This document shows, piece after piece, positions 50,303 to 58,609 of a DNA stretch of 64,000 bases. Position 1 is the first letter of the stretch; each line of letters begins with the position of its first letter. This DNA is from JAIBJN01 sp963802795 (GTDB lineage: Bacteria; Actinomycetota; Thermoleophilia; Gaiellales; Gaiellaceae). Location: assembly GCA_963802795.1 (NCBI GenBank), contig CAWDJV010000004.1, positions 1 to 64,000 of the forward strand, in the 5' to 3' direction. Made by a program: the position numbers and the translations under genes. Under the pieces are notes generated by a model. It ran no database searches. It was not told the origin of the DNA and worked only from the letters and a program-made list of their open reading frames with translations.

Positions 50303-51670
50303 TCAGCTGGGGTCGATGTTGTGGTTGTGGCGGAAGACGTTCTCCGGGTCGTAGCGCCGCTTGGCCGCGAGCAGCCGCTCGTAGTTCGGCCCGTAGGCGG
50401 CCCGCACGGCGTCACCGAGCTGGTCGTCGCCCAGGTAGTTGAGCCAGCGGGCCTCGTCGAGATTGGGACCGAGGGCGGCGTGCGTCTCCCGTGTCCACGC
50501 GATGTTCTCGTCAGCCGCGGCAGGATCCGTCCACACGGAGGGGATGAACAGGTTCCAGCCTTCTGCCCGATGGGGCACCGCCGTGTCCGTTACGCCGACC
50601 CGTGTCACTGCCCCATGAAAGTGCTCGAGGATGATGGCCGTCATCGGCGAAGGCACGGACGCGAAACGCTCGACCATCGTGTCGATCAGCTCGTCTGGGA
50701 GGCCTCGCGTGAAACTCGAGAGCCAGTAGTTGAGAGCCCCGGCCGGGAAGCCGTCGTCGAGGAGCGTGTTCATCACCGGGTAGGGCATCTGACCGACCTC
50801 GACTACGGCAGGCGAGCCCCACGTCTTGAAGGGCGCCAGGTCCTCTTCGGCCTGCTCCGGGTCCCCCGTGTGGAAGACGATCATGGCGCAGAGCTTCAGG
50901 CCCGAGCCGTCCGGGGCGTGCACGAGACCGGCGAACACGGTCAGGTCGTCGGGACAGTCCGCGAGGGCGTCGCGATAGAAGCGGAGCATCTCGGGCGCGG
51001 CGTCGATCGGGTGGGCGATCAATCCGCCGATGACCGTCTCGAGGGGATGCAGGCGGTACGTGAAGGCCGTTGCGATGCCGAAGTTGCCACCTCCGCCGCG
51101 CAGCGCCCAGAAGAGGTCGGGGTCGGTAGCCTCGCTCACGTCGAGCACGTCTCCCTCGGCGTTCACCAGCTCGACGGCCAGCAGGCTGTCGGCAGCGAGG
51201 CCGTACTTCGCCATCAGCCAGCCCAGCCCGCCCCCGAGCGTGAGCCCGGCGATCCCCGTCGTGGAGATCGCCCCGCCGGTGACGACGAGGCCGTGCTCGG
51301 CGGTGGCGGCGTTGAGCTCTCCCCAGTCGAGACCGCCTTCAGCCCGCACCGTGCGAGCCTCGGGATCGACGCTCGTGCCCTTCATCTCGGCGAGGTCGAT
51401 CATCACCGCATCGTCGGCGACCGCTCGGCCGGCCACGCTGTGGCCTCCGCCGCGGACGCAGATCTCGAGCCCCGCGGTCCGTGCGAAGCGCACGCCCGCT
51501 GCCGCGTCGGCTGCGCTACGACAGCGGACGATGAGGGCCGGTGCGCGGTCGACGAGTCCGTTGTGCACGTGGCGAGCGGCGTCGTAGCCCTCGTCTTCGG
51601 GTCGCAGGACGCTGCCGGAGAGGCGGCCGGCCAGCTCGTCAACGAGTCCGGGGTCGGGCGTTACGGTCAT
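50303..51670 (-). CDS. BBE-type FAD-linked oxidase
   Basis: 455 residues from ATG 51670. FAD_binding_4 domain: APALIVRCRSAADAAAGVRF, LEICVRGGGHSVAGRAVADD (His for covalent FAD), TGIAGLTLGGGLGWLMAKYG, LFWALRGGGGNFGIATAFTY. The second (Cys) attachment site of bicovalent enzymes is Ala (GLAADSLL), so FAD would be held by His only. C-terminal berberine-bridge segment: YGPNYERLLAAKRRYDPENV, FRHNHNIDPS. Substrate unknown; family members oxidise sugars or secondary metabolites. Confidence 0.92.
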   Translation of the reverse strand: MTVTPDPGLVDELAGRLSGSVLRPEDEGYDAARHVHNGLVDRAPALIVRCRSAADAAAGVRFARTAGLEICVRGGGHSVAGRAVADDAVMIDLAEMKGTSVDPEARTVRAEGGLDWGELNAATAEHGLVVTGGAISTTGIAGLTLGGGLGWLMAKYGLAADSLLAVELVNAEGDVLDVSEATDPDLFWALRGGGGNFGIATAFTYRLHPLETVIGGLIAHPIDAAPEMLRFYRDALADCPDDLTVFAGLVHAPDGSGLKLCAMIVFHTGDPEQAEEDLAPFKTWGSPAVVEVGQMPYPVMNTLLDDGFPAGALNYWLSSFTRGLPDELIDTMVERFASVPSPMTAIILEHFHGAVTRVGVTDTAVPHRAEGWNLFIPSVWTDPAAADENIAWTRETHAALGPNLDEARWLNYLGDDQLGDAVRAAYGPNYERLLAAKRRYDPENVFRHNHNIDPS

Positions 51671-51823
51671 GGCTACCTTTCTCGGGGGGGACCGTCAGGG
51701 GCGGTTGTTCGAGTCTGAAGGACGGTAGCCGCGGAGGTCAACTCGCTCGTCCCGACGAGGCCCCCCTTGACGGCGGCCCACGCGAGTGCGATAAGCGGCC
51801 GGCACACGAACGGAGACGAGGCC

Positions 51824-53173
51824 ATGAACCTGACGAAGAAGCTCACGGGTGAGTACGAGCAGCTGTTCGCAAGCTGCCGGATCAACGCGAACCGGGGCCG
51901 CGACGTCGACTCCCTTGCGGCCCACATCGCCGAGAACAAGCGGCGATACGCGTCGGTCTCGAGGGCCACGGGCGTGCCCTGGTACGTGATCGGGATCTTC
52001 CACTCGCTCGAGATCAGCCTTCGCTTCGACGGCCACCTCCACAACGGCGATCCGCTCACGGCTCGTACGGTCAGAGTCCCGGCAGGCCGGCCGGCGACGG
52101 GCAGGCCGCCCTTTACGTGGGAGCAGAGCGCCCGTGACGCCCTGCGGGGCCATGGGCTCGCCGACCTGAAGGACTGGAGCGTCGCGCCCACGCTCTTCCG
52201 CTTCGAACGATTCAACGGCTTCGGCTACAGGGACCGGACGCCGAAGATCAACTCGCCGTATCTGTGGAGCTTCTCGAACCACTACGTTCGCGGCAAGTTC
52301 GTCGCCGACGGCGTCTTCTCGGCCACCGCGGTATCGGCCCAGTGCGGGGCCGCGGTGCTCCTCCACAGGATGGCCGAGAACGGGACGATCGACCTCGAGG
52401 GGACGCTCGTCGAGCCTCGGACCCTCCGCCTCACCGATCCGTTCATGGAGGGCGACGACGTCAAGGCGGCGCAGCGTCTGCTCCGCAGGAGCGAGTTCGG
52501 CAACTTCCAGCCGGGGAAGCCCGACGGGGAGTACGGCCCGATCGCGGCCGGGGCGACGCGCCGGGCGAAGTGGATGCTCGGCTACCCGCCGGACAAGGTG
52601 AACCGGCAGTTCGACCTGGAGCTGAAGTCGTTCCTCGAGGGAGCGCCGCTCCCGCGCGCGTTTCGGAGAGCGAGGAAACAGCGCCTCCGGGAAGAGGCCG
52701 AGGAGCTGGAGGCCAGGCGGACGATCGTCAAGTGGGCGCGCTGGGGCGTGAGGAACGAGCCGAAGATCGACTACTCCCAGGACGGGCCGCGGCTGGCTGC
52801 CCTCCTCGAGCCGGGGACGCTTCCCCTCGAGACGGATTGCTCGGCGTTCGTGACGCTCCTCCACAGCTGGGCGGAGGCGCCCAACCCGAACCACGACGGG
52901 GCCTTCGATCCGAGCAGGACCGCGTTCACGGGAACGTTGCTGGAGCACTGCCGCCACATCCCGCGAGCCGCGGTCCAGCGGGGTGACCTCGTCGTCTGGA
53001 GCTCGACCGAGAAGAGCGAGCACGTCGCCGTCGTGGTCACGGGAGGTAAGGATCCGATGCTCGTCTCCCACGGCACCGACGCCGGCCCGGTCGCGATCCG
53101 TTTCTCGGCCGAGAACGCGATCCAGCGCCGCCTGGACCACAAGAAGGTCACCTGGTTGACGGCGTTCAAGTGA
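51824..53173 (+). CDS. Three-domain peptidoglycan lysin without signal peptide
   Basis: 449 residues from ATG 51824. N-terminal lysozyme-like domain, residues 1-190: ATGVPWYVIGIFHSLEISLR, FDGHLHNGDPLTARTVRVPA, LFRFERFNGFGYRDRTPKIN and SPYLWSFSNHYVRGKFVADG. Middle peptidoglycan-binding repeat, 205-260: FMEGDDVKAAQRLLRRSEFG, GEYGPIAAGATRRAKWMLGY. C-terminal NlpC/P60-type domain, 310-449: LETDCSAFVTLLHSWAEAPN (catalytic Cys), QRGDLVVWSSTEKSEHVAVV (His). No signal peptide or membrane segment is visible, which is unusual for a host wall enzyme and typical of phage endolysins or toxin-like lysins. No phage genes are adjacent. Confidence 0.82.
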   Translation: MNLTKKLTGEYEQLFASCRINANRGRDVDSLAAHIAENKRRYASVSRATGVPWYVIGIFHSLEISLRFDGHLHNGDPLTARTVRVPAGRPATGRPPFTWEQSARDALRGHGLADLKDWSVAPTLFRFERFNGFGYRDRTPKINSPYLWSFSNHYVRGKFVADGVFSATAVSAQCGAAVLLHRMAENGTIDLEGTLVEPRTLRLTDPFMEGDDVKAAQRLLRRSEFGNFQPGKPDGEYGPIAAGATRRAKWMLGYPPDKVNRQFDLELKSFLEGAPLPRAFRRARKQRLREEAEELEARRTIVKWARWGVRNEPKIDYSQDGPRLAALLEPGTLPLETDCSAFVTLLHSWAEAPNPNHDGAFDPSRTAFTGTLLEHCRHIPRAAVQRGDLVVWSSTEKSEHVAVVVTGGKDPMLVSHGTDAGPVAIRFSAENAIQRRLDHKKVTWLTAFK

Positions 53174-53179
53174 CGATGC

Positions 53180-54091
53180 CTAACGTCGGCTGAGGGCGAC
53201 GCCGACCAGACAGAGGGCTCCCCCGGCCAGCGCCAGCGTGGGCGGCGACTCGCCGAGGATTGCCCAGGCGAGCAGCACGGAGATCGGCGGCGCGAGGTAG
53301 GTCGTCGCCCCGAGGCGTCCGGCGCTGGTGCGCGCAAGCGCGTAGGCCCAGGTGGTGAACGCGAGCGCGGTCGGCAGCGCGCCGAGGTAGACCATCCAGG
53401 CGACGCTCGCGGCCGGAGAGTCGGGAAGCTCGTCCACGAGCGACGGTGCGAACGGGAGGCAGGCGAGTGTCCCGACCAGGCAGCAGAGAAAGGTCGTCTG
53501 CAGCGCGGAGACGTTGCGAAGCGGGAACTTCTGCGCCACCACCCCGCTCGCGTAGGCGACGGCGGCGAGCAGGCAGAGCAGGACACCTGCGCTCGAGCGG
53601 CTCGCCTCCGAGACCGCCAGGCCGATCACCGCCACACCGACGAACGCGACCGCGCAGCCGAGGAGCAGTTGCCGCGGGAAGCCCTCTCCCAGCAGGACAC
53701 CGGCGAGCAGAGCGAGGACGATGGGCCCCACCGCGACGAGCATCGCCGCGGTGCCGGCGTCGACACGTTGCTCGCCGGCGTTGAGGGCAACGTTGTAGAG
53801 GCCGAACCAGAGGAGGCCGCAGACGACGATCCCCGGGAGATCGCGCGCGCGTGGCAGCGACTCCCGGCGAGCGAGCACGAACAAGCCGAGGATCAGGCTG
53901 CCGATCACGAGCCGTCCGAGCGCCAGAGGACCGGGGGAGAAGTCCTCGCCGGCCGCACGGATCCCGACGAATGCAGAGGCCCAGAGCACGACCGTGACGA
54001 GAGCCGCGAGCCCGGCGAGCGCCGCTTCTCGGGACGACTCGTCGTGGGCCGGCGTCCCAACGACTACAGCGGCCTCGCTTTTCGTCGCCAT
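53180..54091 (-). CDS. EamA/DMT-family exporter
   Basis: 303 residues with ten membrane helices in two EamA halves: ALVTVVLWASAFVGIRAAGE, LALGRLVIGSLILGLFVLAR, IVVCGLLWFGLYNVALNAGE for the first; LLLCLLAAVAYASGVVAQKF, PTALAFTTWAYALARTSAGR, and APPISVLLAWAILGESPPTL for the second. Drug/metabolite exporter type; substrate unknown. Divergent from the ArsR-type regulator at 54156, with a palindromic operator candidate between them, so probably regulated by it. Confidence 0.92.
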   Translation of the reverse strand: MATKSEAAVVVGTPAHDESSREAALAGLAALVTVVLWASAFVGIRAAGEDFSPGPLALGRLVIGSLILGLFVLARRESLPRARDLPGIVVCGLLWFGLYNVALNAGEQRVDAGTAAMLVAVGPIVLALLAGVLLGEGFPRQLLLGCAVAFVGVAVIGLAVSEASRSSAGVLLCLLAAVAYASGVVAQKFPLRNVSALQTTFLCCLVGTLACLPFAPSLVDELPDSPAASVAWMVYLGALPTALAFTTWAYALARTSAGRLGATTYLAPPISVLLAWAILGESPPTLALAGGALCLVGVALSRR

Positions 54092-54114
54092 GCGACGATC
54101 ATGCCTGAGCTACA

Positions 54115-54132
54115 TTTCGGTGCGGGCCGAAA
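54115..54132. promoter_or_regulatory. Candidate ArsR-family operator
   Basis: TTTCGG-TGCGGG-CCGAAA, a perfect 6+6 palindrome in the 64-base gap between the divergent exporter and regulator genes. Confidence 0.5.
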
Positions 54133-54155
54133 CGTTGGACCGGCATGCTTTGCCT

Positions 54156-54848
54156 ATGACGCGCTCGGTGGGTGACGCGGACGTCGCCGCGGTGGCGGCT
54201 CTGCTCGCGGAGCCCGCCCGGGCGACGATGCTGGATGCGCTCATGGACGGAGGCGCGCTACGCGCGGGTGAGCTCGCCCGCCGCGCGGGCGTCGCACCGA
54301 GCACCGCGAGCGGCCATCTGGCTCGCTTGCTCGCCGGACGGCTGGTCGTGTGCGAGGCCGAAGGCCGCGAGCGCCGCTATCGCCTGGCGTCCGCTGCGGT
54401 CGCCGAGGCGCTCGAGGCGCTCGCCCGGGTGGCGCCGCCCGTCGAGGTGCGCTCCCTGCGGGGCGCGGATCGGAGTGAGGCGATTCGATCCGCCCGCACC
54501 TGTTACGACCACCTCGCCGGGCGGCTCGGCGTCGGTCTCACGGAGGCGCTCGTCCAGCGTGGGTCGCTCCTGGCCGGCGACGCGGCCTACGAGCTGACTC
54601 CGGCCGGCGAGGAGACGCTGGCCGAGCTCGGCGTCGACGTCCTCGCCGCCCGTGCCCACCGGCGCTCGTTCGCGCGCGCGTGTCTCGACTGGAGCGAGCG
54701 GCGCCCGCACCTCGCCGGTGCCCTGGGCGCCGCTCTCGCCGAGGCACTCCTCGCACGCGGTTGGCTCGAGCGGCGACCGAGCGACCGCGGCCTCCTCGTG
54801 ACGCCCCCGGGGAGAGACGGGCTGCTCCGGCTCGGCGTCGAGCTCTAA
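54156..54848 (+). CDS. ArsR-family transcriptional regulator with C-terminal sensor part
   Basis: 230 residues from ATG 54156. Winged helix-turn-helix, residues 8-85: AALLAEPARATMLDALMDGG, ALRAGELARRAGVAPSTASG, HLARLLAGRLVVCEAEGRER. The remainder (EAIRSARTCYDHLAGRLGVG, LVQRGSLLAGDAAYELTPAG, RAHRRSFARACLDWSERRPH and ALAEALLARGWLERRPSDRG) is conserved in long ArsR-like regulators that act on divergent transporters. Cys in RTCYDH and ACLDW could bind a ligand. Likely represses the EamA exporter. Confidence 0.9.
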   Translation: MTRSVGDADVAAVAALLAEPARATMLDALMDGGALRAGELARRAGVAPSTASGHLARLLAGRLVVCEAEGRERRYRLASAAVAEALEALARVAPPVEVRSLRGADRSEAIRSARTCYDHLAGRLGVGLTEALVQRGSLLAGDAAYELTPAGEETLAELGVDVLAARAHRRSFARACLDWSERRPHLAGALGAALAEALLARGWLERRPSDRGLLVTPPGRDGLLRLGVEL

Positions 54849-54962
54849 AGGCGGGGCCTCGCCGTCGACGAGGCAGCGGACGTAGCCCCGGCGGTCGCCG
54901 TCGAAGAACTTCATGTGCGGGTCGGCCGGGGAGGGAGTGGCAGACTTGCGGAGGACGCCGCC

Positions 54963-56192
54963 ATGAGGATCAAGACCTTCGGCGAGGTCGACGAGCGCAG
55001 CCTCGCGCAGCTCGAGCGCTGCATGGACGCGGGCGACGCCGAGCTCGGCGTCCTCTGCGCCGACCACCACCCCGGCTACTCACAGCCGATCGGCGGCGGC
55101 ATCGCCTACGAGGGCTACGTCTCCCCTTCCGGCGTCGGGTTCGACATCGGGTGCGGGAACAAGGCCGCCCGGACCGGGCTGACCCGGGCGGATCTCGACG
55201 AGCGCGGCGGCGTCGAGGCGCTCATGCGCGAGATCACGCGGCGAATCTCCTTCGGCATGGGCGTCGCGGCCCGCGAGCGGGCCGACCACCCGGTGCTCGA
55301 CAGAATCCGGGGTGCCGACTTCGCCCCGCAGCGTAAGCTCGCCCGGCTCGCCGAGTCGCAGCTCGGGACGGTCGGCTCCGGCAACCACTACGTCAACCTG
55401 ATGGAGGACGAGGAGGGGCGAATCTGGGTGGGCGTGCACTTCGGCTCGCGCGGTTTCGGCCACAAGACGGCCTCGGGCTTCCTCGCCCTGGCGCAGGGGC
55501 TCCCCTTCGAGGGGAGGGCAAGCGAGGGCGGGATGGACTCTCCGCCCGTCCTCTTCGAGGTGGGCTCGGAGCTGGGTGAGTCGTACGTCGGCGCCATGCA
55601 GCTCGCCGGCGAGTACGCCTATGCGGGCCGTGACGTCGTGGTGGCCAAGGTGCTCGAGATCCTCGGCGCCGAGGCGACCCACGAGGTGCACAACCACCAC
55701 AACTTCGCCTGGCGGGAGGAGCACTTCGGCCGCACGTATTGGGTGATCCGGAAGGGCTGCACGCCTGCCAGGCCGGGCCAGGAGGGCTTCGTGGGCGGGT
55801 CGATGGGGGCCGAGTCGGTGATCCTCGAGGGGGTCGCCGGCGAGGAGGCGGAAGAGTCCCTCTTCTCGACCGTGCACGGCGCCGGCCGCGTCATGAGCAG
55901 AACGCAGGCTGCGGGAAGGGTTCGCCGGCGCAAGAGGATCGTCGACGGTCGCAAGGTCTGGGTCGAGGAGCAGCTCCGGCCCGGCGTCGTCGACTGGCCG
56001 GCCGTGCAGGCGCGCCTACGCGAGCAGGGGATCGTGCTCGTCGGCGGAGGCGCAGATGAGGCCCCGGAGGTCTACAAGCGCCTGGCGGACGTCCTGGCCG
56101 CGCACGCCGGCTCGGTGCGGGTGAAGCACCGCCTCCGGCCGCTCGGGGTCGCGATGGCGGGTCGCGACGTCCTCGACCCGTACAGGGACTGA
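54963..56192 (+). CDS. rtcB: RNA-splicing ligase RtcB
   Basis: 409 residues. Signature motifs in order: CADHHPGYSQPIGGGIAYEG, GVGFDIGCGNKAARTG (metal Cys), TVGSGNHYVNLM, VGVHFGSRGFGHKTASG, HEVHNHHNFAWREEHFG, IRKGCTPARPGQEGFVGGSM and LFSTVHGAGRVMSRTQAAGR with the His that takes GMP, then LVGGGADEAPEVYKRLADVL. It joins RNA 2',3'-cyclic phosphate or 3'-phosphate to 5'-OH ends with GTP and Mn. No archease and no RtcA/RtcR gene is near; in actinobacteria it repairs tRNA or stress-cleaved RNA. Confidence 0.95.
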   Translation: MRIKTFGEVDERSLAQLERCMDAGDAELGVLCADHHPGYSQPIGGGIAYEGYVSPSGVGFDIGCGNKAARTGLTRADLDERGGVEALMREITRRISFGMGVAARERADHPVLDRIRGADFAPQRKLARLAESQLGTVGSGNHYVNLMEDEEGRIWVGVHFGSRGFGHKTASGFLALAQGLPFEGRASEGGMDSPPVLFEVGSELGESYVGAMQLAGEYAYAGRDVVVAKVLEILGAEATHEVHNHHNFAWREEHFGRTYWVIRKGCTPARPGQEGFVGGSMGAESVILEGVAGEEAEESLFSTVHGAGRVMSRTQAAGRVRRRKRIVDGRKVWVEEQLRPGVVDWPAVQARLREQGIVLVGGGADEAPEVYKRLADVLAAHAGSVRVKHRLRPLGVAMAGRDVLDPYRD

Positions 56193-56244
56193 GGCTACGG
56201 GGCGCTCGGCGTGCTGCCTCCCGGCGCAGGCCCGCCGCTTCGAG

Positions 56245-56442
56245 CTAGTCGAGCAGGAACGTGACCTTCAGGTGGACGTGGAAGACGTTCTCGCCGTTCT
56301 CGACCACGACCTCCTGTCCGTCCACCCAGGCTCCCTGGATGTTTCTGAGCGTCTCGCCGGCTTTGTCCATGCCTTGCCGGCAAGCGTCCTCGAAGCTATC
56401 GGGCGACGTTGCGGTCAACTCGATGATCTTGGCAACGGACAC
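56245..56442 (-). CDS. Dodecin-family protein
   Basis: 65 residues from GTG 56442 (AAAGGAG 6 bases upstream). SVAKIIELTATSPDSFEDAC, GMDKAGETLRNIQGAWVDGQ, VENGENVFHVHLKVTFLLD. This is the dodecin fold (small beta-alpha-beta-beta, dodecamer that stores flavin or CoA). The flavin-stacking Trp is present (GAWVDG). Divergent from the OmpR-type regulator gene. Confidence 0.9.
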   Translation of the reverse strand: MSVAKIIELTATSPDSFEDACRQGMDKAGETLRNIQGAWVDGQEVVVENGENVFHVHLKVTFLLD

Positions 56443-56549
56443 AGCGACTCCTTTCGGTTCGCCTAGAAGCTCGGCTGCGGGGAGAATACGACAGCCAGAG
56501 CCGGCCGGCGCTCTCATCTTTCTCTCATCTCTCCTGCGAGAATGGTGGA

Positions 56550-57215
56550 ATGCGGGTCCTCGTCGTAGAGGACGACGTGAAGATGGCGGCGCTCGTGCGG
56601 CGCGGGCTGCTCGAGGAGGGGCTCGCCGTGGACGTGGCGCGCGTCGGCGACGACGCGCTGTGGATGGCGGGCGCTACGGACTACGACGCGATCGTGCTCG
56701 ACGTGATGCTTCCGGGCCTCGACGGCTTCGAGCTCTGCCGCCGCCTCCGCGAGGCGGGAAGGTGGTCGCCCGTGCTCATGCTCACTGCCCGCGATTCCGT
56801 CGAGGACCGCGTCGCCGGCCTCGACGCCGGCGCCGACGACTACCTGGTCAAGCCGTTCTCCTTCGCCGAGCTCCTCGCCCGCCTGCGCTCGCTTGCCCGC
56901 CGGCCGGCGCTCGAGCGGCCGGCGGTCCTCGAGGTCGGCGACCTCCGCCTCGATCCTGCCACCCGCCGGGTCTGGCGCGGGGAGGCGGAGATTCACCTCT
57001 CGGCGAAGGAGTTCGCGCTGCTCGAGACGTTCATGCGGAGGCCGGGCCAGGTGCTCTCCCGCTACCAGCTCCTGGAGCACTGCTGGGACTACTCGTACGA
57101 GAACCGCTCGAACGTCGTCGACGTGTACGTCCGCTACCTGCGCGAGAAGGTCGACCGACCCTTCGGCCGCGCGTCGCTGGAGACCGTCCGCGGCGCCGGC
57201 TACCGCCTTCGATGA
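56550..57215 (+). CDS. OmpR-family response regulator
   Basis: 221 residues. Receiver: MRVLVVEDDVKMAALVRRGL, YDAIVLDVMLPGLDGFELCR (phospho-Asp), VLMLTARDSVEDRVAGLDAG, DDYLVKPFSFAELLARL. Winged helix: LEVGDLRLDPATRRVWRGEA, IHLSAKEFALLETFMRRPGQ, VLSRYQLLEHCWDYSYENRS, VDVYVRYLREKVDRPFGRAS. MprA/TrcR-like class. ATGA overlap with the kinase gene means a translationally coupled pair. Confidence 0.95.
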   Translation: MRVLVVEDDVKMAALVRRGLLEEGLAVDVARVGDDALWMAGATDYDAIVLDVMLPGLDGFELCRRLREAGRWSPVLMLTARDSVEDRVAGLDAGADDYLVKPFSFAELLARLRSLARRPALERPAVLEVGDLRLDPATRRVWRGEAEIHLSAKEFALLETFMRRPGQVLSRYQLLEHCWDYSYENRSNVVDVYVRYLREKVDRPFGRASLETVRGAGYRLR

Positions 57216-58555
57216 ACAGGCTCCCTCTCCGCCTCCGCCTGACGCTCGCCTTCGCGGTGGTGATGGCCGTCGTGCTCGCCGCGACGGGAGCGTTCCTCTA
57301 CTTCCGTCTCGCCTCGTCGCTGGACGAGGCGATCGACGACGGCCTGGAGGCGCGCGCGGCCGACATCGCGGCGACCCTCTCGAGCGACCAGCCGCGCGTC
57401 CCGCTCGAAGGGGCCGACGGCGAGCGGGTCTCCCAGGTGATCGAGCCGGACGGCGACGTCCTCGACGGCGTGGCGCCCCTGCTCGACTCCGGCCAACTCG
57501 CGCGCGTCGAGAGCGGGGAGCGTCTGCTGATCGAGCGTCGCGACGTCCCGGGCGTCGAAGGGCCGGCCCGGTTGCTGGCCACCCCGGCCGAGGCACCGCG
57601 CGGCACCTACGTGGTCGTCGTCGGTCAGTCGCTGGAGGACCGCGACGAGGCGTTGCGGTCGGAGCTCGTGGACCTCCTCCTCATCGGCCCCGCGGCGCTG
57701 ATCCTCGCCTCGCTGCTCGGCTACGCGCTGGCCACCGCCGCCCTGCGCCCGGTCGAGGCGATCCGGGCCGAGGCCGCGGCGATCTCGGCTGCCGAGCCGG
57801 AGCGCCGCCTGCCGCTGCCGGAGTCGCGCGACGAGATTCGCCGGCTCGGCGAGACCCTCAACGCGATGCTCGATCGTCTCCAGCGAGGGCTCGAACGCGA
57901 GAGGGCCTTCGTCGCCGACGCGAGCCACGAGCTGAGGACGCCCCTCGCGCTGCTCAAGACCGAGCTGGAGGTCGCGCTCAGACGGCCCCGGTCCGAGGCG
58001 GAGCTCGAGGCGGCGCTCCGCTCGGCGGCTGCGGAGACGGATCGCCTCGCCCAGCTGGCCGAGGACCTCCTCGTCCTCGCGCGCTCGGACCAGGGTCGTC
58101 TCCTCCTGCGCCGGGAGCCGATTCCGGTCCGCGACGTCCTCGCGGGAGTCGCCGAGCGCTTCGGGCGCCGCGCCGAGGAGTCCGGTCGCGTCATCGAGGT
58201 CGAGGCTCCTGCCGCCCTTCTGGTCGACGCGGACTCCGTACGACTCGAGCAGGCGCTGGCGAACCTCGTCGAGAACGCCCTTCGCCACGGACGGGGCGCG
58301 ATCCGCCTCGTCGCCCGGGAGCGCGACGGCGAGGTGGAGCTTCACGTCCTCGACCGGGGCGCCGGGTTCGCGCCCGAGCTCGCGCAGCGCGCCTTCGAAC
58401 GCTTCACGCGGGCCGACGAGGCCCGCGCGGGGGGAGGCGCCGGGCTCGGCCTCGCGATTGCCCAGGTGATCGCCGCCGCCCATGGCGGCTCGGCGCACGT
58501 CGCGGGACGCTCTGGCGGCGGAGCCGACGTCTGGCTGACGCTTCCGGTGCGCTGA
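57212..58555 (+). CDS. Membrane sensor histidine kinase (HAMP)
   Basis: 447 residues; starts in the ATGA overlap with the regulator. Two membrane helices: RLTLAFAVVMAVVLAATGAF and LLLIGPAALILASLLGYALA, with an extracellular loop of about 130 residues between. HAMP around residues 170-220, then HisKA: FVADASHELRTPLALLKTEL with the phospho-His. HATPase: ALANLVENALRHGRGAIRLV, LDRGAGFAPELAQRAFERFT and GGGAGLGLAIAQVIAAAHGG. All boxes intact. The extracellular ligand is unknown; forms a two-component system with the OmpR-type regulator. Confidence 0.95.
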   Translation: MNRLPLRLRLTLAFAVVMAVVLAATGAFLYFRLASSLDEAIDDGLEARAADIAATLSSDQPRVPLEGADGERVSQVIEPDGDVLDGVAPLLDSGQLARVESGERLLIERRDVPGVEGPARLLATPAEAPRGTYVVVVGQSLEDRDEALRSELVDLLLIGPAALILASLLGYALATAALRPVEAIRAEAAAISAAEPERRLPLPESRDEIRRLGETLNAMLDRLQRGLERERAFVADASHELRTPLALLKTELEVALRRPRSEAELEAALRSAAAETDRLAQLAEDLLVLARSDQGRLLLRREPIPVRDVLAGVAERFGRRAEESGRVIEVEAPAALLVDADSVRLEQALANLVENALRHGRGAIRLVARERDGEVELHVLDRGAGFAPELAQRAFERFTRADEARAGGGAGLGLAIAQVIAAAHGGSAHVAGRSGGGADVWLTLPVR

Positions 58556-58609
58556 GGGCCCGGTAGGTGCCCCCGGGCGTCGAGCGGGTGCGATATACCT
58601 GAGGTGAGC

